Below are positions 19,219 to 28,198 of a stretch of DNA of 64,000 nt, one piece after another. The notes under the pieces were generated by a model. The model worked only from the letters and a program-made list of their open reading frames with translations, ran no database searches and was not told the DNA's origin. Each line of letters begins with the position of its first letter. Position 1 is the stretch's first letter. A program made the position numbers and the translations under genes. Source of the stretch: Eukaryota sp. TZLM1-RC (Eukaryota > Metamonada: BaSk clade); contig JAUPSS010000006.1 in NCBI GenBank assembly GCA_040285825.1, forward strand, positions 992,001 through 1,056,000, written 5' to 3'.

Positions 19219-19810
19219 ATGATTACATTTCTTGATCAAAATCGATACTATTTCAGATTGGCATTTTTATTATTCATATAATAATATTGCAGCAACAGAA
19301 AATCCAACAAAGCCATCCATTGAAAAATTAAAAAATCGTAATATAAATCCAACTACTTATACAGATGATCAAAAATCATTATTATTTGGTCATCCTTTAG
19401 ATATGGAATATACGATTGGAAAAGCTGGAATTTTAAAATTAGTTGAAATTAACAGAGATGAAATTCAAAATGAATCACAAAAAATAATAGATGATGACAC
19501 ATTTAGATTTATGGTTCCAATTGATTGGTATATACCAGAAAAACATGAAATTTTAGGATTTTATGAAACAAATGAATCACACATACATGACAAATTAAAA
19601 ACATATCTTAGATTGCCAAATTATAAAAAATTCAAAGCTAATGCAATGAAAAAACTTTTACCCAAAACTCCATTTATTGAACCAGATGCATTAACAACAA
19701 TAGATGTTTTGAAAATATTATCATCATCTATAATACTCCCTGATAAATTTATTGATAGAATCTATTATGATTGGTTTATCATCCTTATGAATATAATTTA
19801 TCTTATTTAA
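19219..19810 (+). CDS. Virus-like orphan protein, ~195 residues (frameshift near start)
   Basis: The ATG after the box gives MITFLDQ, then a frame change near 19240 leads into a ~190-codon frame (SDWHFYYSYNNI, FMVPIDWYIPEKHEILGFYE, LKTYLRLPNYKKF). The C-terminus overlaps the end of the minus-strand gene at 19724-20861 by 87 bp. No family recognised. Confidence 0.5.
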
Positions 19811-20861
19811 GTCTTCAATAAAGTTTTCATAATCAAAATCATCAATAGATGGATCAGAATTTTCTGAATTAAGAATATCGTCATCAGTAATACTGTTAAT
19901 AACATCAGGTTGTGGTTGTTTGTCCACTTTGATTTTACTGGCGTTTTCTATTATCTCATAATATTTACCCATATCATCATTTGGATCATCATTTGGACCA
20001 TCATTTGGACCATCATTTGGACCACCATAATGAGTTTCATCACTATCAGGATCATATAATCCAAATAGTGTTTCTGTATGACATGATGGATTAAATATTT
20101 TATCATCAATTGAATGTTCAAATAATGATGCCAAATATCCAATAAAGGCAAAATCATTATTTGATGTGAAATGTAAATTATCTAGTGCAATTCTATGATT
20201 ATAAAGATATAACATATCTCCATAAGATGATGTTGATAATTCTTTCATTTTTCCACCAATTAATTTTTCAACTGCATCATTTAGGAAATCAATTTCACCA
20301 TAATATAATCTTCTATCAATTGGAATAATTGATTCAATTGGACTATTAATGAATTCAGAACGAAGGAACCTTCCAGGGAATTTTGTAGAGTCACTAAATC
20401 CCTCAACAATTGATTTAATATAACTATAATTAATTGAATTTAAATGTTCTCAAAATTTGAAATAATTATTTTCAAAGTCATCTGATAGATGTGATATTTT
20501 TACCTTTTTATATCCTCCACTACGTCTTCTAACAATATGTTGAGGAATGAGACCAATGTGTCTCACAAGAATTGGATAACTTTGATATCTCTTGATTGAT
20601 TCATTAATAATTGTTTCAACCTCTTTCATATTTCCTCTGAGATATGCATTTTGTAATAGATTTTCCATTTTTAAGAGAAAACAATAAATTTTCAATATCG
20701 AAATAATTAATTGAAATTAATACAGATTGCATATATTTCGATAAATCCAACACCATCAACTCAATGCGTTGTCTTTCTTTATCCTGCATATTGTGAAATT
20801 CTTCCATTACACTACTAAATTTTTTCAAAAAACTGTGACGACATATTGTTGTAATAAACAT
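19724..20861 (-). CDS. Virus-like orphan protein, ~375 residues (frameshift and one stop)
   Basis: Minus strand from MFITTICRHSFLKKFSSVME at 20861 through a frame change near 20690 (KMENLLQNAYLRGNMKEVE), an in-frame TGA near 20450, then FPGRFLRSEFINSP and MKELSTSSYGDM to an acidic C-terminus. A four-residue repeat PNDGPNDGPNDDPNDD (12-bp DNA repeat, about 19980-20030) sits in the acidic part. LLQNAYLRGNMKEVE could be an ankyrin-like helix pair, but this is weak. Function unknown. Confidence 0.5.
19978..20030 (-). repeat. 12-bp tandem repeat encoding PND(G/D)
   Basis: Four to five tandem copies of CATCATTTGGAC/T within the previous gene, keeping its frame. Likely variable in length between isolates. 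Confidence 0.6.
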
Positions 20862-20903
20862 TTATAAAAAACAATAATAATCTATTTAATTTAATTACAT
20901 TTA

Positions 20904-22145
20904 AGAGTTTTTTGTTTTGTTTATTGTGTAATCTTTATGAAATACTGCAGACAATTGTCTTTCTGTATCATCGGTATTTGAAGCAGTTCCAATCAAAACA
21001 CTTTCTCCTACTGATGCACTTCCTCTTGGATGAGTTCCATCAAATGTATTATTGTTAAAGTAACGAATGTAATAATTACTAGCACTAGTAGTAAAACGTA
21101 AAGCATTATCTGTTACAAATCTAATATCACTTTTTAATTCTTCCATTTTCCCAAGATAAAGCATCGCCCAAGTTTCCACTATTTTCAGTAAAGTTTGAAT
21201 TGAAAATTTGAACTTCATTTGATTGCAAAAGTCATTACATTTTTTTTCACATCATCTCCTTCCCCAGGATTGTGAATGTTAAATTTAATGTAGGAAGTGT
21301 CAAATCCCGAATTACATTTGTAGGCAATAGAATGTGAACGAGCATCAGTATCATTTCTTCCAAGAACAATTGTTCCCTCACTAAATCTATCGTGAATTGT
21401 TCTCAAGTCAATAGTTTGAGGGGCTGAAGAAAAAGATCGCAGGAAGTTGTTTACCACCATATTCAAACTCAATGGAATTTAAATAAATATTATCAAATGT
21501 TTGTGGTTCAGTAAAAGAATTTGCTTCATTTATTCTTGCCAAATCAGATGCTAAAACTCCACTAGTTAATCTTTGTTCCCCACCATTCCATATTTGAATT
21601 GTTCCATCAACTGGTTCTAATTCTCTAGTTGCAAGTGGTTGTTCATCCCCAATATCTCCAACATAAGCAATTCCATTTTTTGTCAAAACCAAGTCTACCA
21701 TCATTTTTCTCCATCATATTTAGTTGCAATTAATCCTGTGAATACTCCATCCAATAATGAATGTTCAGCGCCTTTTCGAAGATAAATATTTTCATTCTCA
21801 ACTTTTTAAATCAGTTGTTGTGACTTTGACATTTTCACCTTGAACATAAACATTTCCACCTACAACAACATCACCACTCACATTCATATTGTCTGTTGAA
21901 ACTGATTTAATAAACACACCAGAAGAATTAAAACTAATTAAATCAACTGAACCATATGTTAATGTGGTACCAGATGATACTTTTATTTTTTCTTTTATTA
22001 AAATTTCATTAACAGAAATACCATTTTCAATCCACTCAATTGGAAGTGTGTGTGGCTTCTTTTTGTATTGAACAATTTTTATTTTATCACTCGAATCAAT
22101 TCCAATTATATTTTGAAAATATGAATAATCAATTATATATACCAT
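20904..22145 (-). pseudogene. Virion fibre / tail-fibre-like structural protein (frameshifted)
   Basis: About 410 codons on the minus strand in four overlapping frames, with breaks near 21800, 21440 and 21200. The N-terminal part has beta-rich repeats (MNVSGDVVVGGNVYVQGENV) and a VENENIYLRKGAE-like segment. Next is GTIQIWNGGEQRLTSGVL, then FTEPQTFDNIYLNSIE, and finally a C-terminal region with RFVTDNALRFTTSASNYY and GSASVGESVLIG. This style is typical of phage and large-virus fibre or spike proteins. It would act in host attachment; receptor unknown. The call rests on sequence style, not a named family. Confidence 0.5.
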
Positions 22146-22458
22146 TGTATAAAAACTATAAAAAATTTTTCAATGAAAAAATGGAAAAATTTGAAACTGA
22201 AGATGTTATTGTTTATTATGGATTTATTAAACGAGAAATTAATAAAGTTTCTTTATTAACAAAAATTGTGAATTAATATGTGATGAGAATGTAATTGTTT
22301 GTAAAAATGATTATTTACCACCAACAATTAAGTACAATCATAATTGTCCAATTTGTTATGATGATTTTATCAATCCAGTTGATTTGAATTGTAATCACAC
22401 ATATTGTATGAGTTGTATTGATATGTGGGATAATGGATGTCCACAATGTAGAAAATAA
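22121..22458 (+). CDS. RING-finger protein (frameshifted)
   Basis: Encodes a C3HC4 RING at the C-terminus: CPICYDDF, then C.H..C..C (NCNHTYCMSCIDMW) and CPQC, the zinc ligands of an E3 ubiquitin ligase. About 110 residues in total. A frame change at about 22268 joins the N-terminal part to ICDENVIVCKNDYLPP. The ATG at 22121 overlaps the divergent fibre gene by 25 bp; the in-frame ATG at 22181 would avoid this. RING proteins are frequent in large DNA viruses, where they redirect host ubiquitination. Confidence 0.7.
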
Positions 22459-22486
22459 AAATAATTAACATAATGTTGTGTGAAAT

Positions 22487-22510
22487 AAAAAAATGATTTT
22501 TTTAACAAAA
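22487..22510 (+). promoter_or_regulatory. Recurrent box AAAAAAATGATTTTTTT
   Basis: Directly before the ATG at 22511; strong match to the boxes at 18211 and 19194. Confidence 0.5.
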
Positions 22511-22582
22511 ATGAAACAAACATTTTATATAAATAATAATGAATATATAATCTATGAACAAGAAAGTGATATTTTTATTTGA
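22511..22582 (+). pseudogene. 5' end of a virus-like gene, cut by the segment boundary
   Basis: Start codon after a recurrent box, then 23 codons (MKQTFYINNNEYIIYEQESD) ending at the junction with RT-A sequence near 22583-22597. This shows the segment once continued further, so the integrated piece is only part of a larger genome. Confidence 0.5.
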
Positions 22583-22597
22583 ATCAACGATCGAATC

Positions 22598-22845
22598 ACG
22601 ATCGAAGACAATTGATGCCAGCAAACGAGAAAGAGATTCACCAACAGCAATTGGGCGTATTCCATCAGGTTTGATTCCGTTTCCAGGCTTTACTAAAAGC
22701 AATCAGACGTGCTGCAAGTAATTCAAATGGAGGATTAATTTTCAAAACAATTAATTGTTGAAAATAATGGGCTAGATCATCAGCAATTTCGGGAACACTG
22801 GAACACGCTATTTTTTTAAGAGATCAAAAGAAATTCCAAAATGCC
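22598..22845 (-). mobile_element. RT-A fragment, N-terminal RT region (inverted)
   Basis: Minus strand: the fingers region with VKPGNGIKPDGIRPIAVGES and LSRLLASIVFD. At 22845 the sequence flips to plus-strand RT-A with a junction identical to that at 33720. Confidence 0.75.
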
Positions 22846-23164
22846 AGCAAATGCCTTCTGATTGGCTCTTCTGCTCAAGACCTCGTGATAAACGATTCTA
22901 TTGTCCCTTTTACTAATTATAGTAGTGATGCTTTTTAAGTTCCTTGGTTGTTGGTTAGAAACGTGCCTCAAATTCAGAATGAATTGCAAGGTATTTTGGA
23001 AAAAAATGAAAATTGAACTTGATTCAATTTCTTCCTTAGATATAGAAAAAGCATATTAAATTTTTTTCATGCTTAAAATTTGCTACACTGGGAGAATAAC
23101 CCACATTTTGAGATCTTGTGCTCCTTCCACAGCATTAGATTTTTTTGTCGTTCATTTAATTCAT
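22846..23164 (+). mobile_element. RT-A fragment (palm to thumb), interrupted by the LTR element
   Basis: Starts inside NASKCLLIGSSAQDLVINDS and reads through the FLGCW motif to the thumb, ending at TTCAT before the TGAG duplication. Shares private variants (CCTTCCACAGC, GTTCATTTAATTC) with the flank of the minus cluster at 32650. Confidence 0.8.
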
Positions 23165-23168
23165 TGAG

Positions 23169-23310
23169 TGTTGTTGTTGAACTCAAATTGAATTAGTAGG
23201 TTTCTTTGTATTTCGACTGATGACGTGATACTCATTTATGAATCAGTTTTATTAATAAACTACAGATTTTTTTCTCTCTCCTTCGTGTGTTCATCTGCCT
23301 AACGGCATCA
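23169..23310 (+). repeat. 5' LTR (142 bp)
   Basis: Begins TGTTGTTGTTGAAC and ends AACGGCATCA. Contains TGACGTGA and AATAAA. The splice donor GTGTGT lies 26 nt before its end. A possible primer-binding site (TGGCCCTTC) follows a few bases after the LTR; the match to a tRNA is not verified. Confidence 0.85.
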
Positions 23311-23336
23311 ATAATTATTGGCCCTTCTTATTTCAG
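23285..23336 (+). other. 52-nt GT-AG intron spanning LTR end and leader
   Basis: Starts GTGTGTTC, contains CTAAC (branch-point-like) and ends in a pyrimidine-rich tract CCCTTCTTATTTCAG immediately before the Gag ATG. Exactly this stretch is absent, without any other change, from all eight units of the plus array and one unit of the minus cluster. That is direct evidence that it is removed by splicing. Confidence 0.85.
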
Positions 23337-24093
23337 ATGACTGTTCCTTCTGTCAACCTCCCGTCTCTTTCTTCCATGAAAGTTGAAAGTGTTCTCTTGT
23401 TCCTACAACAGTGGAAGATCTATTCTTCTGTGACTTCTAAGAAAGAGCTTGTTCCAGCAAGACTCTTGGTCGATTCTTTTCTGTTAGAGTCCCTATCTCT
23501 CCAGAAATCCGACGTCTCTTCCAGTGACGATGTTCTTCTTAGACATCTTCAATCTGTCGTATCGTTCGCCACGTACGAAGATTTTTAGTCTGGCTATGTC
23601 AGAACTGAAGCTTGATGTCCGTATTGGTGACGTCCGAGAACGTATGTCCTGTTACCTGCGACGTTTCCTCCAGGTAAAGAGTAGGGCTTCCGGACTGAAG
23701 TTACCAGACACAGCTTTTCTGAATCGATTTGCCAGAGGAATTCTTCCCGTAGGTCTCCAACGTTCTCTACTAGCGAGAATTCGAGATGATGTATTCCCAG
23801 ATCTTCACTCTCTTGTCGAAACCACTACTGATGAGCTGTTGGACTGCTCTAGGGTTGCTTCATGGACTCGTGGTTTCAAAACCTCAGTGAATGATGTGGA
23901 ACGTACGGCTGGCACTAAAACGAGGTCCTCTTGGCGCTCTCAGGATTTAAAAAATCAATCGTGCTTCAAGTGCCACAAGCCTGGACACATCTCCCGCGAT
24001 TGTCCATCTAAAATCAAACATGAGGTAAATTATCTGTGTCACACAAACGATGCACCAAAGAGTTTAACAAACCCCATATCTTCCCTCTATTGA
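23337..24093 (+). CDS. Gag-like zinc-knuckle protein of the solitary element (one frameshift)
   Basis: Same 251-residue Gag as the arrays, with the ARIRDD variant of units 7-8 and the CCHC knuckle CFKCHKPGHISRDC. One extra T near 23584 shifts the frame after YEDF. Otherwise complete, ending at TGA 24091-24093. Confidence 0.85.
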
Positions 24094-24114
24094 GCCAGTA
24101 CTGTATTTGTCCTC

Positions 24115-24136
24115 AGAAAAGTGGGAAAAAAAGTAG
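24115..24136 (+). other. Polypurine tract before the 3' LTR
   Basis: AGAAAAGTGGGAAAAAAAGT followed by AG and then the LTR's TGTTG. This is the usual plus-strand primer position in LTR elements; also present before every LTR of both arrays. Confidence 0.75.
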
Positions 24137-24278
24137 TGTTGTTGTTGAACTCAAATTGAATTAGTAGGTTTCTTTGTATTTCGACTGATGACGTGATACT
24201 CATTTATGAATCAGTTTTATTAATAAACTACAGATTTTTTTCTCTCTCCTTCGTGTGTTCATCTGCCTAACGGCATCA
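24137..24278 (+). repeat. 3' LTR (142 bp)
   Basis: Same length and ends as the 5' LTR at 23169-23310. Followed by TGAG and RT-A sequence. Confidence 0.85.
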
Positions 24279-24282
24279 TGAG

Positions 24283-24371
24283 AACAGAATTTTTTTGTTG
24301 ATTTATTGGATGTAGAACCAGGAATGTTGAAAAAGTCACTTATTTTCTTCCAGCAAATTTGGGGGTATTGG
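24283..24371 (+). mobile_element. RT-A fragment before viral copy 2
   Basis: Same RT-A stretch and same break point (GGTATTGG) as 13198-13284, with two slightly longer homopolymers. Confidence 0.8.
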
Positions 24372-25264
24372 ATCGAACGATCGTCTTCGATCGTTGAAGC
24401 ATCATTTAATGCTAGTGATGATGCTTTGTTTAATGATGAACATAGAATTGCAAAAATATAGTTTAAATGTTGAAGATGATGAAATTGAGTTTAATGTTGG
24501 AGATGAATTTGTTCGTGGATTTATTAATTATGACAATATTTGTGTGTACACGTTTACACAAATACTTTAGATGCATTGAACATTTTGTTTGATTCTGAAA
24601 TTAATAAAAATATTAGTTTTATTAATCAAAAAAATTACCACTAGAGTACATTAAGGAAACTTTTTTTAAATGGAAAAAGTAAGTGAAAATGGAATTGAAC
24701 TCTATCAAAAATGTATTAAAGCTTTTGAAAATGTAGATTTCGATATTTTTATTAAATTCTGAAAAATGATTTTATTTTTTGAAAATGTTACGAGATCTTA
24801 TTCTAGAAAAAAATTACTACTAAAAATAAAAGATAAAGAATCATTTAGTACAAAAAAATATAATTGATTTTAATGAAAAATACAATTGTATCGAATTTTT
24901 TTAAAACGTAAATTTGAAGATGAGGAAAAATATGATAAAAACACGAGCCATATTTATTATCATTAATCACCCAAATTTTTAGATGTGTCGAAAACAAAAC
25001 TTAAAAATAATTTATTATACTGATTCATTATCTGATTGTTCATCATCTTCATTTTTCAAATTCATCTTTTTTTGTCTCCAATTAAATCTATAAAATTTGA
25101 TGTATCAAATGATTGTTCATCTTCATCATCCAATTCTTCAACTTCATCTTTTTTTCACAAATTTTTGATAAATCACCAGATGTAAGTGCTGATAGTGATA
25201 ATGCCATTTTGAAATAAAGATTAAAAATCATTTAATAAAAAAAGAACATATTTAAAAGAAAAAA

Positions 25265-26208
25265 ATGAATTTCACTGCATGTGAGGGTTATTGTTCAATC
25301 AATACTGCAAAATATTTATTTCGTAATTGTATTTTTTTGGAAATCCATCAAATGAATTACATATAAGAGGAAGAACATCAAAAGATTTTTTTAGAAAAAT
25401 GTAGACTTTCAATTTCGAAATTAATTGGAGAAGGTGTGCAGGGTTTTTAGAAATCCATATTTTTAAATTAACTCGAAAATATTATTCATCTGGTTTTAGA
25501 TAGTAGTAACATTTCAGATAAAGAATATAAAACAAATGTTTGATAAAAGCAAATAATGAGGAAACACCAGAAAGTGAATTTATAACAGTGTTTTGGTAAC
25601 AGTGTGACATGTTTAATGAATGGATTATTGGGTACATTTAAAGAAAAAAATTTCCAAATATGGTTGTTGCTTTACATCCTGGCAATCATCCATCAATTGA
25701 AAAAAATTCTTGCTGCAAAAAAATATTGAATTTGTTTATACAGATGAAATTGATTCAGAAATATTTCACAGAATTAGAATGGTTATTGTTCCATTAATTT
25801 CATCTAGAGATGGAGAAATTGTTGATGTAAAAAGAATTTTTTTCAAACAATTTGGAAAAAAATGTTTACAAAGTAATGGATGTTGCTCAAGCACTTGGTG
25901 TTTTGGATTATAAAGATTTATCAGTAAAGACAAATAGATCTGATTTTTGCCTTATTTTCATCTGAAAAAAATTGGAATGGAAGGTGTGGCTGGAATGACA
26001 TTTAATAGGAATATTTTACATCCAGATGGTATGTAGATAGTTTTTGGAAAGTGTTTAGAAAAAAATGAATTAAATCAAGTATATTGTAAATTTTTTTATT
26101 AAAAACGAATGAAAATGTTTAACAACAATGAATTTGATGATATGATTTTATATATAAAAACAATAAAAAGAACCAATAAAACACATATTATAAAAAAAAT
26201 ATAGTTGA
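25265..26208 (+). pseudogene. NifS-like gene, copy 2 (many frameshifts)
   Basis: Same gene as 14162-15082, starting MNFTACEGY. At least ten A or T runs are longer than in copy 1 (for example T7 versus T5 at 25332 versus 14229). Only short pieces such as IEFVYTDEIDSEIFHRIRMV remain in one frame. Confidence 0.75.
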
Positions 26209-26248
26209 ACAATTAAATTTGTAAATATACTAAAAAAATATACCAAAA

Positions 26249-26587
26249 ATGAGTTTTGAAGAAAACTTTTTAAATATGATTCTCGCAGAAATTCTTGGAA
26301 CTTTTTGCATATGAAGAAGATGTTGATTTATCTATGATTGCTGAATCCGAAGTTATAGTTGCAAAACCAAATGATGAAATTATTAAAAAAATATATTAAG
26401 TGATTATGATCCAGAAGAAATATCAACTTTTTAAATATATTAGAATTAAAGGAAGTCCACAAGAACAAATTGAACGAATTTATCATTATTGGAAATTCTT
26501 TGATTTTTGATAGTGATGAATTTGAATTTATAAGAATGGTTTTGGAAAACGTAATTGGTTTTAAAAATTAAAAAAATGATTATTTAA
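26249..26587 (+). pseudogene. Acidic virus-like orphan, copy 2
   Basis: Copy of 15123-15456 with the same early frame change plus extra A and T bases near 26395 and 26430. Confidence 0.65.
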
Positions 26588-26595
26588 TTTTTAAA

Positions 26596-26997
26596 ATGAA
26601 TTGGCTTTTATGAAAATGTCGATTATGATTTATAATGCAATAGTTACAAAAATGGAAATTATTGTGAACATGTAATTGCAAAATATTTAAGTTTTGAAAG
26701 AACATCTATTAATGAATTTAAAAAGAAATATCAAAATTATCCATGTCCTGATATTGAAACTCCAAATTATTTCTTAGAAATCAAATCAATGAATTGGACT
26801 TCAAGTGGTTCTGCTTGGGAAAAAAAGTATTGGGTTGTCCAATAAAAATATTTTTGAATTGGCAAAAAAATTAAACCAGTAAAAAAATAATTCTGTGTTG
26901 TAAGATATTGGATCTATGTAATGGATATGTAATTGGTGATTTAAGTGTTGAGCGAAAGGAATATATAGATTTTTTTGTAAAAACTCGCAACATTACA
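26596..26997 (+). pseudogene. PD-(D/E)XK nuclease gene, copy 2, truncated
   Basis: Copy of the nuclease gene at 15464. It keeps the in-frame TAA after YDL and the CPDIETPNYFLEIKS motif, with longer homopolymers beyond it. Cut near 26997 before its C-terminus, so the methyltransferase is absent from this copy. Confidence 0.65.
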
Positions 26998-27089
26998 ATT
27001 GTAGTCCCTATTTGTATGAGTTATCTTGTGAACTTGAAAAAAATTGCCGCCACAAATTTGGACCAAATGTTTTCCTCAATCAATTCAAG
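26998..27089 (+). mobile_element. RT-A fragment, left of an RT-B insertion
   Basis: Encodes the RT-A stretch CSPYLYELSCELEK to FPQSIQ, then breaks at ATCAATTCAAG (27079-27089). That 11-bp sequence is repeated at 28199-28209, where RT-A resumes. Confidence 0.8.
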
Positions 27090-28198
27090 TAAATACAAAT
27101 AGCATATTCCTGGATAACTTAAGAGAAGAAATATCCAGTTTATCTCCCGACTTATGGCAATCATGTTTCCCCATATCCATTCAAGAAATTCCAGACAGAA
27201 GTTTATATTCATTAAAATTTGCGTTGAAAAAAAGCTCCAACGACATCTTTGAAAAATTTTGAAAACAAGGATTTTTATTGTTCGACTTAGCACGGCTAAG
27301 AAAGAAAAATCCTGCTTTTGCCAATTTTTTTGATTGATTTGAAGGACAGTTCATCTGCAGTTTTGATAAATCAAATTCCCCAGATTTATGGTCTATTTTT
27401 TTGAATGACGACCAATGGACCACTGCTATGAGAATGCGTTGTTATTTATGGCCTTGTAATTTGCCCAATGATTTGTTTTTGTAAATGTGGAGCTGGTTTT
27501 GACATTATCACATTTATTTAATTGTAATAGATATATTTCCTATCGTTCTACGTTGCATGATGCAGTCAGAGATCAAATCCATGCAATGTGTAATTCCTAT
27601 CATATTGAATCTTTTTGTAGAACCTTTGTTGAGGTCTCTTGATATAAATGAAAGCGTAAGAGATTCAGAATATGGAAAAACGACGTGCTGATGTTGTTGT
27701 GCCCTCGTTTGATGATGTCATGAATGTTGTTGATGTCGTAACAGTGGATGTTTGCAAGAAAAAAATGCCTTGAAAAAAATGCTCAATCCGAAGTATCCCC
27801 CTTGATGACTCCGAATTGCACAAACGGAAAAAAAGTATGCAAATCCTTTGAAAAGAATTGAAACATGTTCGCCATGTAGATTACCAAATTTGCCCATTTG
27901 CTATATCGTTGTATGGTCGTCTTGGAAAAACTGCTTTTGAATTTTTATTGATGATTTTTGAAAATCTTGTGAAAAAAAGAATGAATAAGCGTTTTTGATC
28001 GTCGCTTGTGGCTAAATCGTATTGTTTTTTTACTATTTTTCAAATCAATTCCTAAAATGATTTCGAAAGCTTTAATGTCTGTCAGTGCACATTATGAAAA
28101 CATTGCTGCTGTAAGGTTTGATGGTGTGGAAGCTTGTGTTGAAGATATTGACTTTTTAGACTGTGGTTTTGAAAATAAATTAAAATTAAATTAAAAAA
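27090..28198 (+). mobile_element. RT-B 3' half inserted into RT-A
   Basis: 5'-truncated RT-B: SLFLDNLREEISSLSPDLWQ region, zinc knuckle CKCGAG..LSHLFNC, RRADVVVPSF...VDVVTVDV (endonuclease core) and the tail, followed by an A/T-rich 3' end. Flanked by an 11-bp duplication (27079-27089, 28199-28209), the signature of target-primed insertion. Frameshifted at several homopolymers. Confidence 0.8.

Larger units (their letters stand above)
13285..22597. other. Integrated virus-like segment (copy 1, ~9.3 kb)
   Basis: Compact, AT-rich, intron-less genes on both strands with overlaps and short gaps, unlike the host and retroelement flanks. Contents include NifS-like protein, PD-(D/E)XK nuclease, D12 methyltransferase, fibre-like protein, RING protein, an LRR fragment and several orphan genes. 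An AAAATGATTTTTTT-type box precedes many starts. Both ends carry CGATCGT...TTCGATCGTTGA in inverted orientation. The content suggests a nucleocytoplasmic large DNA virus or a related large element. I see no capsid protein, DNA polymerase, packaging ATPase or primase, so the family cannot be fixed and the piece is incomplete. Confidence 0.65.
23169..24278 (+). mobile_element. Complete Gag-only LTR retroelement (1110 bp)
   Basis: Two 142-bp LTRs (TGTTG...CATCA) bracket a 26-nt leader, a single Gag gene and a purine tract; TGAG is duplicated on both sides (23165-23168, 24279-24282). It is inserted in an RT-A gene whose sequence continues on both sides. With no pol it must depend on another element's enzymes, like the TR-GAG elements described in plants. 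This is the reference copy for the arrays at 5759-13193 and 29649-32645. Confidence 0.9.
24372..26997. other. Virus-like segment, copy 2 (left ~2.6 kb only)
   Basis: Duplicates 13285-15860 almost base for base, but with many A and T runs one to three bases longer, destroying most reading frames. It ends within the nuclease gene after CGCAACATTACA, where RT-A sequence (ATTGTAGTCCC) resumes. It has the same left junction as copy 1, so this is a duplication of an integrated segment, not a second integration. Confidence 0.8.

Noticed and set aside
13285-22597. Reassigned stop codons (TAA/TGA as sense)
   Set aside because: Only three or four in-frame stops in 9 kb, and most viral and host genes end normally at TAA or TGA. 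Mutation or sequencing error is simpler.
23285-23336. 52-nt block as a simple deletion in the array
   Set aside because: The missing block has exact GT and AG ends, a CTAAC motif and a pyrimidine tract, and stops precisely at the ATG; chance deletion is unlikely.
24372-26997. Independent second viral integration
   Set aside because: The left junction with RT-A and the adjacent LTR flank are the same as in copy 1, so it is a duplication.
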